A stretch of 64,000 nt of DNA from NCBI RefSeq assembly GCF_000002425.4, contig NC_037270.1, forward strand, positions 12,941,106-13,005,105. Reading direction: 5' to 3'. The notes beneath the pieces were generated by a model. It did no database searches, was not told the DNA's origin, and saw nothing but the letters and a program-made list of their open reading frames with translations. This DNA comes from Physcomitrium patens. Taxonomy: Eukaryota; Streptophyta; Bryopsida; Funariales; Funariaceae. Both the position numbers and the translations under genes were made by a program. Below, one piece after another: positions 37,800-51,200 of this stretch (positions within the stretch are counted from its first letter, which is position 1; each line of letters starts with the position of its first letter).

Positions 37800-38060
37800 T
37801 CAACTCATGGTGATGCACATGTTGGATTTGAAAAGGCCTATGGTCGGGTTAAATGGTCTTTGATGGAAGGAACAATGTTGCATTTGGATTTCCACAATCA
37901 ATGGATTAGTTGGGTCTACCTTGGTTACCTTCTCGAGACCACCAATAGTATATAGGATATCATGTTTCCCAATACCAGGACAAAGTTGTATGGGACTTAC
38001 TGACCTCTCTCCAGATATCTTAATACTATTCTCACACACATTTTAAATTTATTCTATATT
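37800..38060 (+). mobile_element. LINE (L1-type) reverse-transcriptase remnant
   Basis: The frame at 37740-37955 contains GFEKAYGRVKWSLMEG followed by FHNQWISWV, which matches the L1-type pattern FEKAYDRV-W-FL, then MGF--W--W. Just downstream, around 38000, a PLS-like block is visible after an in-frame stop, in the position where LINEs have the GDPLSPYLF block. The reading frame is short and interrupted, so this is a decayed partial copy. No poly-A tail or target-site duplication could be assigned. Confidence 0.6.
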
Positions 38061-38480
38061 AGTCCAGTGCTGTGCAATTATTGAGGGAAATACCGACAAG
38101 AGCGCATGTACTGTCCATTGAGTGAGCATTGTAAAGGAAATGGGTGATACAGAATTATTGCAACATGGGTGGCATGAGGAAAACAAACATATGGGGACTA
38201 CAATTCTGCAGAAGAATGGGAGAGTTGGAAGCATCTCGTGAAGTAGGAACCCCACTCAATTTTACTGCATCACTGTTCACGAACCAGCATGCACACCCAC
38301 ATACCAATGAATGCTTGTCTCAATACAGTTGAAGCCACGTCTTTGCTTTGTACTCACATTTATGTGGAAAGTGGAAATGCTAGCTTTCAGATGTAACTCC
38401 AAAAGTTGCTACCTTGGTATGAATGTGTTGGCAGCTTGCTGTAATTAGGGTTTTGAGCTCTTGTTGGTTTCTTTTACAGG

Positions 38481-38655
38481 GATTGCTGTGTTGCACTAAC
38501 TGCTAATTGATGCTTTGCAAATACTTCTCATTGATTGTTGAAGTCTCAGAGTTGGTCTTGTTGATCTCTTCTTGTTGAGATTGTTGTGCTGCATTATCTG
38601 TCAATTTGCACTCTGCAAATATTTCTAGATGGTTATTGGAGTCTCAGAGTTGCAT
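38481..38655 (+). repeat. Imperfect tandem duplication, about 98-bp unit
   Basis: Unit 1 starts GATTGCTGTGTTGCACTAAC at 38481 and unit 2 starts GATTGTTGTGCTGCATTATC at 38579. Both continue through a CTTTGCAAATA or CTCTGCAAATA block to GTCTCAGAGTTG. No coding function is seen. Confidence 0.8.
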
Positions 38656-38772
38656 AAGAAGGAGAAGAACAACCAATCAGACCATAAATTAAGGTTTTAG
38701 ATAGTCATTTGAGTTGATGGAGTCTTTGTATTAAGGAAACCACTTTGTAAGGTCGTGGTGTAAAATTTTTAC

Positions 38773-38804
<32 letters not shown>

Positions 38805-39603
38805 GCTTAGGGAAGCCTTGGTTTTTGGATATAGTGTACAGTAAGAAGAAACCATGAAATAAACAAAATCTTCCTATCATTACAAGTCTAAATAAAATAG
38901 CTTTTATATCATGATTTTAACAATTATGACAAAAAATGTTGATTTCATATTTTTAATGGTTATTTTAAGCAATTTTGACGAGGCTTTTTTCAAAAATTGA
39001 ATTATTGATATTAAGTTTTTTTTTAGACTCACAACTCTATTCATGCCATGTGAGAAAAATATGTATTCTATCTCATCTTTTCCTCTTAGAGCTTTTAGAT
39101 TATTTTTTAAAAAATAAAATCCAATTCAACAATGCTTTTCAATTTTAACCAATCAAATGATTTGAAAATTATGGCCTCATACTATATCTCCTAAATATGA
39201 AGATCTCTTGAATTTAAATTTATTAATATCAAGTATAATAACATTAAGGTATTAAATTTTCCTTGATTTTCATCATAGATATTAAAAATTATACAAATTT
39301 AGATAATGAATCATCATGGTGTTGCTTACAACAATCACAAAAAATATTTTCTAGCTCTAAATTAGAATATATATTAAATTTAATGTGGAAAATTAATAAA
39401 TAAAATCAACTATACTTAAGAAAATTGTGAGAAAATTTAGACCAAATATTATAGATGTATATAACAAAAACATGATTATTTTTTATGATAAAACTTTAAG
39501 TAAGAAACTTTCCATTTTCTTGTTTAAGAGTTCTAAAAGTTTGTTACTTAGTGACTTAAATTTTATTTTAAAATTTTTATATAGAATTTTAAAATATATG
39601 ATT

Positions 39604-39639
<36 letters not shown>

Positions 39640-42039
39640 TAGAAAGTATATCTTAAAATCTTATCGTAAAATAATAGTTTTAAGATTTGCAACACAAAAT
39701 AGTTTATTTTCTAAGAATTTAAAGATTATTTTAAAATACATAATTTTTAATTAAGATAAATTATATAAAAGTTTCTAAGATGTTATAATAACTAGGTATT
39801 TCCAAAACCTCATCTATCATTTGTATTATGTAATGGTGAATCTTAGATTTTGACCATTTTATTTAAGTTCTATATAAACCTAAGCCAAGATTCTAAATTA
39901 GGTTATTTTTAAGAAGTTTTTAGATGAAAATTTCATCAGTTAATATTATCATGGCCAAAAAATTAAAATAATATAAAATTAGATCTTGAATTTTATATTA
40001 TTATTAGTTCTAGAAGATAATATTATTTTATTGACTTTTTTAAATCATTGAATCTATTAAATATATATATTTTAAAAAACCCATAAATTCTTAACTATGA
40101 TATTTAGATATTTCTCTGATATAAATAATGGCATTAGAACCTTCAAAATTTTAATTAATCTTTAAAAAATTTAAACATCGTATTCTTTGAGTCAGTTCTA
40201 CTCTTTATTAAAGAGTTTCGAAAGCATATATCATTAAGAAAAAAACTTCCAACTTATATGGCTTTATGGTGGTTAAAAACAGGAAAAAAGAAAAGAAAAG
40301 GTATACCACCTTGGAGTTTTTGGGCATAATTTTACAAGGTTTCTAATAAAAATAAATTTTAAGAGAACAACATGCACATTGAACTCTAAAAAGACCATAT
40401 TTGTAAAAAATATATAAAATAATTCATCAAAATTAAATATAGAAATTATTAATATTACTGTAGATGGTAATATTAGCTAAAATTAATAAAAAAATACCCA
40501 TAATAATACAAAAAATATAATTACCTATGAAATTGATTACAACCAACTCTACTATATTTTTCTTCTAATCTACAAACAACTTCGTTGAAAATCAAAACTT
40601 ACAAGGTTATATATATATATATATATATATATAGATAGATACCAATAAAATAATTAATTTTCTAATTTTAAAAAAATATTATATTATAACATATATATTT
40701 GGAATTTTTTTAATAGAGGGTAAAATAAATAAAAAATTAAAAAAATCAATTTAAGATTTAAAAGACATTTATATTAGGTCTTAATGTCTAATAGATTTAG
40801 CTTAGCTATAAAATTAATATTTAAATTTTTATTTAAAAAGACTTCCACTTCCTTATTAGGACCATAAATAGATCATATCAAGTTAGAATAGGTAGAAAAA
40901 TGAAGAAACTACCTCAAACAACAAAATTGATGATAGCCTACAGTAATTGATTTACAAAATTAAAAGATTAATATCTAACAGATGACCTTTTGTAAGAATA
41001 CGTTGAAATTTGATTTTAAAGGACAAAAACATGGACCTATGGCAAATAGAGGGTCTTTTTTAAAATCAGTAGAAGTTGGATTAGAGAGAAAATTTTATTT
41101 TCTTATAATAAATTTCACTTTATGAAAACTGCAAATTGAATTTTTGAAAATTGGGATTTTGTTAATAATATGTGTTGGGAGGCAGTAAAGTTAAGTTCTG
41201 ATTTTAGAATCTTTTCTTGCATTTTGTGCAATATCTATAGTACGTCTCTAATGAATTTGTTTTTTCAATTGTGTAGAATATGTACACCAAGTTTTATATT
41301 AATTAAATAGTATAATTATAAAATACTAAAGTACAAGCTAAAAGAGATACAAAAAGTTGGTAAAGAAGAAAATATGAGATGTTTTAATATAAATCACAAA
41401 TTTATTCATCAAAGCAAGCCAAAATAGTGTATACAAAAGAAAAAATTATATTTTAAGTTAATAATAGATTTTGATTATAATTAATTGGAATATTGAAAGA
41501 TCTTGCTGTTAGAAGTTGTACATTGAGTTTGAAGAAGAAAGTTAATATAAAATCCATAAATTAAAAAAATAAGAAGGTATCAAAAAAAAAAAAAAGATTT
41601 ATAAAGGTTATTAGTATATGTAGTCAATTGAACAAAATTACTAGAGTACTTGAATCTCTTTTAATTTTGTAAAATATAGATTTTTTTTTATTAAATTAGA
41701 TTTCAAACAAGTTTTTATTTTTATGAAACCAAACTTCAATTACATGTTACTAGCAATAGAATTAAATAATTTCTTAATTTTATTGTAGAATTATTTTTCT
41801 TAATACTTTTAAAGATATAAATTTAATTTAAAATTTAAATATAAAATATATTTAAATATTATTTAGAAAAAATAATTAAAAAATAATTATAAGATATAAA
41901 AATATAATTATATTTTTTAAAATAAAAGAAAATAAAAAATACTAAAATAATATTAGAATATAAGATAGGTATTTATAAATCTAAGAATGATATTGATTTT
42001 TTTTCTATATATGTTAGCTATTAAAAATACACTATTTTA
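38656..42039. other. AT-rich block before the chromovirus
   Basis: Very AT-rich, with a long poly-T run (about 38779-38804) and (TA)n at 39608-39634 and 40612-40632. No gene or domain was recognised. It probably consists of old repeat sequence too decayed to name by eye. Confidence 0.6.
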
Positions 42040-42216
42040 TAGATATCTATAATTATTAATATTTTCATTTGATTAAATAATAGAATTAATTAGAAATAAG
42101 TTAATTTATTAATAACTTGTTAAAAAAAATTTAAAAGCTTTGTAGATACAAGTTTGACTCTATATATATTTATAGATAATTGATAGATTAAAAACTCATT
42201 CTAAAAGTTAGACATA
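42040..42216 (+). mobile_element. Left part of an older chromovirus-family LTR
   Basis: This segment resembles the LTR that begins at 42217 (shared blocks such as AATTGATAGATTA and TAAAAACT) but is more diverged. It stops where the younger LTR begins. A matching later part of an LTR of the same family lies at 48095-48290, on the other side of the element. The simplest reading is that the main element inserted into an older LTR. Confidence 0.55.
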
Positions 42217-42877
42217 TGTTTTCATGGATATATATATTTATTTTAATATTTATCTATATGATTAAGTAGAAATAAATAAAAGTAGATTTATTTTGTAATA
42301 ATTTTAAAAAAAGCTTCATAAATGTTGCTTTGACTTTACATGTGTTTGTAATTGATTGATAGATTATAAACTTAGTCAACAAGTTAACTATGTATTGGTA
42401 GCTTGTAAAACAAGTTAATTATGTGGTGCATACATAGAAAACTTGCCTTGTAAGTTAAGATACATGTCTTACAAAGTCTACAAGTTTTAGAAGTCCCATA
42501 GAACATTGCTACATAGCTCCTAGTTAAGAGTATATACGGAGACAAGAGTATAGTCTTCTTTACTCTTGTTAATGCCTTTTTAGCCCTTAGTCTTATATCA
42601 AGACTTTTTAGTTTTCTTCTCTTTGGCAATAACCATTTTAATTTAATACTATATCATCTTTGAGTGACTTTTTAGTTCTTTTGAGTGATACAAGAGTGTA
42701 TTGAAGATTTCTTTGTTTGAGATTTATATCCTTGATAGTTTGACAAGAGTCATAACTTACTATTCTTGTCTTATTTTAGAAGTGAGTGGATCACCTCATT
42801 TCTATTGTTGTATTTTAAAGGTTGCAAACTAACCATCTTAAAAGAAAGTAGATTATCCCTCTTTGTGGAAATTTTCA
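42217..42877 (+). repeat. 5' LTR of the chromovirus
   Basis: Begins TG and ends CA directly before the primer-binding site. It shares long blocks with the 3' LTR at 47565, for example GAAAACTTGCCTTG and TAGCTCCTAGTTAA. Confidence 0.75.
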
Positions 42878-43700
42878 TTTGATATTAGAGGTTACAAATT
42901 ACCTTCTTCTAATTTTATTTTTTGTATTTATTTGAGTTGTATATAGAAAAAAAGATTATGGATGCTATTCTCAACAGAAGTGAAAATAGATTTGTAACTA
43001 TTAAAAATCTTCATAAGCTTATTAACACTTTAAGAATCAAAATCTCACATATTTCCAATGTGAATCATAGAGGTACTATTCCTATGAAAGTGGTTCAATA
43101 TCTACATCAAGAAGTTGTGTACTTAAAAAAAGCAAGTAGATTGACTTTACAACCAAATCTAAGAAGTTTTGCTTCTATAAATACAATAGAAACAAGGATT
43201 AGTATGCCTAAGAAGTTTGATAGAACAAGATCAAAATTTTGAAGATTTTTGCAACAAGTCAAGTTCTATCTAAAGTTACATTCCTTCTAATACCCTAATG
43301 GATTTACTAAAGTTAGGTTCATAGATGCACTTCTATTTGGAAGTACTTTCTCTAAGGTTCTACTTTTAATGAAAAAGAATTTGTAACTCCTATATAATTT
43401 TAATTCATTCTTAGAAGTATTTATGGCTATATTTGGAGAAATTGATTGAGAATGAGTAGCAAAGACTAAGCTCTTATCTTTACGACAAGATTCATGATCA
43501 ACCATCTTATATGTTGCTAAATTTCAAAACCTCACTTGTGATGTAGATTGGAATGACAAAGCCCTTATCAATCAATTTTAATATAAATTGAAGAATAATA
43601 TCATAGATTTGTTATTAACAATGTCAAAAGCAAAATCTTTAGAATAATTTATTGTTCAAGCCATTGTATATATAAGAGGATATAGATAAGATATTTGTAT

Positions 43701-44250
43701 TGTTGATATATAGGAATAGATAGCTGGAACCATGTTTGAGAGATTATGGAAGTTTCTAGAATTGGAGCTAAGTTAATAGACTACATAAGACCTATCATGG
43801 AACATTCTAATAAGAGCTCAAGATAATTATCTAGATGGGACTTATCATAGAACCTTTTAAAAATAACTTAGGACTATTATTTAGGTAGCACCCACCATAG
43901 AAACTTCTAAAAAGAATTTAGGGCAATTATCTAAGTAGGATCTATTATCTAAGAACATTCAAGAAAGTCCAAAGTGATAGAATAAAGTATAAATAGGATT
44001 GGTAAGGGCCTTTTGGGGCATTTGGTTACATATGGCTTTGGATCTTCTCTCTTAGTAAAGTTTGATTTTTCATCTTCATATTCAATTTTGTTCTATTTCC
44101 GTTTGTACAATTTTATTTTTTGTGTCTTATTTTATTTTGTTTTGTTCAATTTTGTTTTAGTCCATTTTGTTCTACTTTGTAATGAGATTTTATATTTCTG
44201 TGGATTGAAAGAATATTAGACTTTCAAGATAGATTAATCATGTTTCAACA
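43701..44250 (+). mobile_element. Solo LTR of a different family inside the chromovirus
   Basis: A 550-base insert with matching inverted ends, TGTTGA at 43701 and TCAACA at 44250. The flanking pentamers are similar but not identical (TGTAT and TGCAA), fitting a decayed target duplication. It contains a TATA box (TATAAATAGG near 43988), a T-rich 3' half typical of LTRs, and three to four tandem units of about 50 bases (43787-43975). It interrupts the gag-like region of the host element, so it inserted later. Family uncertain; Copia-type is a guess. Confidence 0.6.
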
Positions 44251-46480
44251 TGCAATAATCAATTATTTGAAACGTATCAAGAATAAAGATTTGGCTGGAG
44301 AGGAACAAATCAAGTTATGACAATAGTTTCCAAGTTTCCTAAAACTTATTCATTAAGGCCAAAATCAATGAAAATTGATATGGTGCGTTTTAAATCCTTC
44401 ATAGAATAGGAAAAGATTTCACATTGTGAAGAGGATTTGTGCTTATATTATGGAAAAGTTAAGCATACTGCTCAATATAGTCCAAAAAAATAATATAATT
44501 ACAAAATAAAGAGCACAATTATCAAAGTAGATAATATGTCAAAAAATAAGTATTTTTTAATTATAATAGGGACTATGGGGTTGAAATCATATACAACACC
44601 AAGTAAAAATCTTATTCTCTTTTCATATCCTTCACGTTGTTTTATAATAGATGTATATTTAGGACCTAAAAATCATGAAATCTTTACATTATTAGATTTA
44701 GGATTTATAAATGAAGACTTTGTCAAAAAACAAGAAATATCTTTAGTCAAGAAAACTAAACTTGTACATGTAGAAGTCATAGATGGTCGTTTATTATCTT
44801 TTAAAGATATTATTCATGAGATTATTCTTTTAGATGTAGCAATTAAAGATCATAATAGCATAGTAATATTTAATATGATAATATCTCCCTTTAATCTAAT
44901 TATTTTAAGATTATCATGATTAAAAAAATATAATCTTCAAATAGATTAAATTTCTTGTAATTTAAAGTTTTTTGGTAGTTTAATCCAAAATCTTGTTAGT
45001 TAAGTAAAAATACATAAGTCTAGTATATCCAAATCCTTATTGGTAGGAGCAAGAATTTTTATACATGCTACAAAAGAAAGGTCATCTTTTGCAATATATG
45101 TTACACTCATTTCTGATGGTAAGAATACTTTAAGTGATGTTCTTAGATAATGTCAAGTTTTCTAGGACGTTTTTTGAAAATAAAAATACAAATATTCTTC
45201 TAGACATTAATCTTATGATTATTCAATGACTTGCAAGAAGAAGCTCAACCACCATTTGGACCAATCTACAACTTATCATAGAATGAATTGCCTGCATTAA
45301 AAGAATACATTAATAAAAACTTGACTAAAAACTTTATATGCCATTCAAAATCTCAAGCAAAAGCTCCTACCTTATTTGTAAAGAAAAAGAACGAATTTCT
45401 ATAAATATATATAGACTATCGAGGATTTAATAAGATCACCATCAAGAATAGGGATCTTCTATCTTTGATTTCAAGACTTTTTGATCAATTAAATCAAGTA
45501 AAGATCTATATAAAAATAGATCTATGAAGAGTTTATAATTTGGTATGCATTAAAGAAGGAGATGAATGGAAAATTACATTTTTAACTAAATATGGATATT
45601 TTGAATATAGTGTCATGCCTTTTGGACTCACAAATACATTAATTATTTTTCAACATGTAATGAATAATTTTTTTAGTGAATTTCTTAACAATTTTGTTGT
45701 CTATTATTTAGAAAATATCTTAATCTACTCTAAGAATATAAAAGAATATGAAGTTCATATTTATTGTGTATTATAAAAACTTAAAGATGTAAGATTATAT
45801 ACTAAGTTAAAAAATTATATATTCCACACTACTTAAGTTGACTTCTTAGGATATATCATTTCTAATTAAGGATTAATGATAGATCTAAAAAAAGTCCAAA
45901 GTATCATAGATTGAAAGATTTGAAGAAAAATAAGAGATGTGCAATATTTTTTGGACTTTGTTAATTACTATTAGATCTTAATCAAAATAATTCTAAAGTT
46001 ATAGCTCTACTTACATATTTAACTTGTAAAGACAAACTTGAGTGGAATAAAGAAGCTAAAGCATCATTTGATGCTTTAAAATAGGAGTTTATTTTTGCAC
46101 CAATCTTATATCATGTTGACTTCTCCAAGGAATTTTTCATGGAAATAGAGGCCTCAGACTTTGCCTTAGGTGCAGTATTGTCAGAAATAAGAGTAGATGA
46201 TGAACTCCATTCAGTAGCTTTCTATTTCAAATTTCTTTTAGCAAGTAAGATTAATTATGAGATTGATAACAAAGAGCTCTTTGCAATTATGAATTCATTT
46301 CAAGAATGGTGTCATTATTTAGAGGGCACCTCCAATTCAATCATTGTATATACAGATGATAAGAATCTTGAGTACTTTTTATTGGTACATGTTTTGAATT
46401 ATTGCCAAGCTTGTTGGAGCATATCTTTATCAAGATTTGATTTTAAGATCACTTGTTGATCCCAAAAAATAACAAAATTA

Positions 46481-46580
46481 NNNNNNNNNNNNNNNNNNNN
46501 NNNNNNNNNNNNNNNNNNNNNNNNNNNNNNNNNNNNNNNNNNNNNNNNNNNNNNNNNNNNNNNNNNNNNNNNNNNNNNNN
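46481..46580. other. Assembly gap (100 N)
   Basis: Exactly 100 N inside the chromovirus, a conventional size for a gap of unknown length. Part of the RNase H/integrase region of the fossil lies in it or is missing. Confidence 0.99.
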
Positions 46581-47564
46581 TTTTTCTTAACAACATTTAT
46601 TGCTATGATGGATTGCTTAAAGATATTATATTAAATAAGAGAACTCAATTTGTATCAAGATTTTGAAGAAATATTTTTAAGATTCTAAAAATAGATATAA
46701 AGCTCTCTTTGGCTTTTTATCTTTAAATTTATGGGCAAATAGAACAGATAAATCAAATTCTTGAGTAATATTTGAGATATATCATCAATTATCATCAAGA
46801 TAATTAGACAACTCTATTATCATTGGTAGATTTTATATACAATAATTTCGTACATTATTCTACTCAATAAACATCTTTCTTTGTTAATTATGATTATCAT
46901 CCATAATTTAATATTTTTGACCTTTTAAAAGTTGATAATCCTATAACATAAGATTTGATGAATTATTTTTCAAAGCTACATATAACAATGTAGGTATAGT
47001 TAAAGGAAACTCAAGAATGACAAAAGATCAATGCAAATGTCTATTGCAAGGAACAACCACAATTCAACATGGATGACAAGATATGGCTACTTCATCATGA
47101 TATTAAGACTATTTGTCCTTGTGACAAGTTGGACTATTGTAAGTTTGGACCTTTTCCTATTTGTGAATTAATTAATCTTATTGCTTATTGATTATATCTA
47201 TTGGAATCTATGAAGATCCATTCTATATTTTACATGGCTCTTATTGAGCCATATAAGACAATGAATATCTTGAAAAGAAGACAAATGCCACCTCTTTATA
47301 TAAAAGTGGATAATAATAAAAAATTTGAGATAGAAGAAGTCTTAGATTCAAGGAAATATTGAAATAGGTTGAAATATCTAGTTCATTAGCACACATATAA
47401 CATTAATGAATGTACATGGAAGCCAACAAAGAATCTTGCAAATGTAGTAAAGAAAATTGAAGCTTTTCATTGACAACATCTATTAAAACTAAGATGAAGA
47501 ATTGAAAGATCCATGAAAGATGATGACCACTCTTCATGGAATTTGTTCCTAAAAAGAGAGATAA

Positions 47565-48094
47565 TGTCATGGATATATATACTTATTCTAATAATTATCT
47601 ATATAATTATATAGAAATAAATTAAAATAGATTTAATTTATAATATTTTTTTAGAAAAGCTTCCTAGAAGCTTTATAGACATTGCTTTGATTTTATATGT
47701 GTTTGTAGTTGATTGGTAGGTTAGAAACTTGGTTAACAAGTTAATCACGTGTTGATACCTTACAAAATAAGTTAATCATGTGGCACACATATAGAAAACT
47801 TGCCTTGCAAGTTAAGATATGTGTCTTGTAAAGTTAACTTGTTTTGGAGGTCCTATAGAATATTATCATGTAGCTCCTAGTTAAAAGTATGTATGGAGGC
47901 AAGAATGAAGTCTTCTTCACCCTTGTCAATGCCTTTCTAATTTTTAGTCTTATTTTAAGACTTTTTAGTCTTCTTATCTTTGAAAATATCTATTTTAATT
48001 TAATGTTGTATCAACTTTGAGTGACTTTTTAATTCCTTTGAATAACATAAGAATATATTGAAGATTTCTTTCTTCAAGATTCATGTCTTTGACA
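47565..48094 (+). repeat. 3' LTR of the chromovirus
   Basis: Begins TGTCATGG immediately after a polypurine tract and follows the 5' LTR sequence with many differences for about 530 bases. It then passes into a segment of an older LTR of the same family. Confidence 0.75.
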
Positions 48095-48290
48095 CATGTC
48101 TTATAATTTGGATACATTTCATATGGCATATAGAACATTGCCACATAGTTTCTTAATAGAATATATAAGTAGAGGCAAGAGCTAGATTTTTCCTATTCTT
48201 ATCAATTCTTTTTTTGTTTCTAATCTAGTTCTAAGAGTCTCTAGTATTTTTATCTTTAGGTAATAGCTATTCTATTTTTTTCTTATATAT
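48095..48290 (+). mobile_element. Right part of an older chromovirus-family LTR
   Basis: Resembles the middle and later LTR sequence (CATATAGAACATTGCCACATAG, a TATATAAGTAGAGGCAAGAG block, then a CTAATCTAGTTC block). Together with 42040-42216 it flanks the main element, which fits a nested insertion. Confidence 0.5.
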
Positions 48291-51200
48291 ATATAAATAT
48301 ATATAATTAATTTTTTTATTTTTATCTTTCTTTGTTATACATCTTATTTTTTTTAATTACAGTCTTTGAATTCTTGCCATTCATAAATTGAGAAGAATAA
48401 ACTTATAATATTAAGACTTCATTTTTTTTTTTTTTTTTTTTAATTAAGAATAGATTTTTTTTTACAACATATAAGTGTATTAGAAGTTATAAATTATTCA
48501 ATTATAAAGTGATATTTTTTTATTTTTTATTTTTTCTATCATATAATAATAGCCAAATTTATAAAAATAAAAGATGCTATGGCACAAATGTAAGAACAAA
48601 TTAAAGAATTGGCACTTGCTATCCATTAAGATTAATTGAAAATAAAGATGTAGAGATGATTGGATCTATTATAATATCTATGCATGTACTAACAACTCTT
48701 TTTTTATAATAGAACATTCTACTAGTATCATTAAGATATTCAAAAATAAAGATGTGGAGGTAGCTGGAGCTATTATAACATCTATATTTACATCAACAAT
48801 CTTTTTTATAATAAAGCATCCTACAAGTATCATCACTATTATTAAAAAACCAAAAATTAGCTTACTTGAAACCTTTAATAATATAGGATCAAAAGTTTAA
48901 GGATTTATCAACTAAGTATAACTAATGATTGACCTTCAATCTAAAAGCTATCCAATCCTTAGATTACAAGTTAGGTTTTTGGAACATTACTTTCAAGCTC
49001 TACTTTATCATGCCTTTTATCATTCTTTAAACAATATGGTCCAATATTGAATAATTTCAAGGCCATCTTAGTGGTATTATGTTGTAATACAACTATTGAA
49101 TGAAAAAAAGAAAAAATTATTATGTTGTAGAAGAGCTTATTTTAAAATATAATGAAATATTACTTTATAAATATAAATAATAGTTAAGAAGGTAACAAAA
49201 TTTAATAAATATTAATGTTTTTTTTTTGTAAAAAAAAAAACTTTTACTTACTTTATAGGACCATAAACAAGGCAAAATAAGATAAATTAGCAAAAAAAAT
49301 ATTATAAGCATCTTAATGTAGAAATAAAGACTAATAATCAACAATAATTACTTAGATTAATCTTAAATTAATACACATGGAAGGGCTATAAAATCTAGGG
49401 TTAAAATCACTATTATTAAAGAACAAAAAGACCTTTAATAATTTAATTTATTACAAGTTTAATAAATATTAATATTATAATAAAATAATAATATATTAGT
49501 ATCAACTATAAATGATGATTTTTTATTTATAAAGATATTTTCAATAATGGTTTTTGATCTTTAGTTTTTTTAATTTGTATCTCCATAACAGATCTAAGGC
49601 TTTATTATTTCACTTATTTAATCTATTGCTCCTAGATTCTTGATCTTTACAAAGTAAAAATTATCAACTTATAATGAAAAACCATAATTGCTAAAAATAT
49701 GATGTTTATTAAATCAAATAATTTTTTGATTGAGTATATAAAAACCTCTCTAATAGTAAGAGAGTTATATAGCTAATTTTGTGATAATTAACAGTAAATT
49801 TCAAATATTATATAAAATTTTGATTATAGATTTATTTTTCTCTCAATTTAAAGATTAATAAATAAAGACAACTTGATATCAATCTTTTAGAATATTAAAA
49901 ATTTTCTTTAAAAACTTGATACAAATTAGGATTATTTATCAAATATAATATTAATTAAAAGTCTATGATATTTATAAATATTATAATTTTTTATCAATAA
50001 TAATTTTTATATAAGATATCAAATGAGAAATTTTTGATAGAAAATTTACCATTATAATAGTAGAATTATAATATTAGATTATATTTTTTTTAATAAAATC
50101 CATTAAAAAATTTGACCACAATTATTTTAAAAGAGATAGAAATATATAAAAGTTTGTAAGATCAAAAATATAAAATCCTAATTTGAAAATAAATTTTATT
50201 GGTTCTTAAAAGTATTTTTTTTAATTTCACATATAAAGCTATTGAAAACTTCTTCAAGCAATTTCTACAAACTTGCTGTATTCAAAATATCTTGTGCCAA
50301 GAATTTAGATTATGCTTGAAATATATGTAATTGTACTTGACCTTCTTGAATTTATAAAAGAAATTTATTGGAATCATCATAGAGATTACCTTTTAACATT
50401 TGATAAAAATAAAGTGTTAATGTATTTGAATAAAATCCAATAAAAAAGTTTATTTTATTTTAATTTCTAAATTTATAACAAAATCATAATTTTTTTTGTT
50501 TCAAAAGAATAATTTGTTGTTGATTATAGATCGCATTTCTTTGTTTTGGTGCAAGATTAAAAAATCTCAATATGTCATGTGATAAGTCTCTTTTATTTAA
50601 TTATTTATTTTTTATGATAATTTATAATATTAAATATGAATTGTAACAATATATTGTTCTAATAGGCTTAACAAAAAATTTAGATATATGGTATCATAAA
50701 ATGCTGACACATCTATTAATTAATATGAATTGTGATTAAATTAAAAGATCTTTTTAGATTATAATGAAATTTTTTTTAAAGAAAATCTATAATAGCAAGG
50801 GATTATTTCATGTAAATTTTATAATTAAACTTGGCTGAAGAATTTTTTTTGAGTAATACACATATCATTTGCATCCATTTTTAATAAAAGTTTACTGAAT
50901 AAAGTTCTTAATGCAGTCATTTTCATAAAAATAACTTTTAAAATTTTTGATAGTATAAATTAAGAGTCGAAATAATAATTATTTTTAAACTTGAAAATAG
51001 AGTTTTAACTTCAGAGGTTAATTGTATGAAATTACTATCAACTTCAATAAAATAATTTGTAAATATTAAATGAAAAGTTTTAAATGTTGAAAAACATTTA
51101 ACATCACGTGCACTTCTTAAAATAATATAATTTAAGAATCTAAATTAATAAATATATTTTTTTTGTTTCACTATATATATAACTATATGTGTGTGTCTAT

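Larger units (their letters stand above)
42217..48094 (+). mobile_element. Ty3/Gypsy chromovirus, broken fossil
   Basis: Related LTRs flank this element: 5' LTR about 42217-42877 and 3' LTR from 47565 to about 48094. A primer-binding site resembling the plant initiator-tRNA-Met type (TGATATTAGAGG, 42880-42891) follows the 5' LTR. A polypurine tract (AAAAAGAGAGATAA, 47551-47564) precedes the 3' LTR. In order: gag-like region (about 42920-43640 and 44251-44530), protease-like region (44536-44900), reverse transcriptase (about 45330-45780, with the Gypsy [10 protein letters not shown] block), RNase H (about 46080-46400), part of integrase after the assembly gap, and a chromodomain (about 47310-47480). 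That order, integrase then chromodomain, defines a chromovirus. The coding region is broken many times, and the two LTRs differ at many positions, so the copy is old. Confidence 0.88.

Noticed and set aside
42384-42629. 81-codon minus-strand frame
   Set aside because: It lies within the chromovirus 5' LTR and has no domain.
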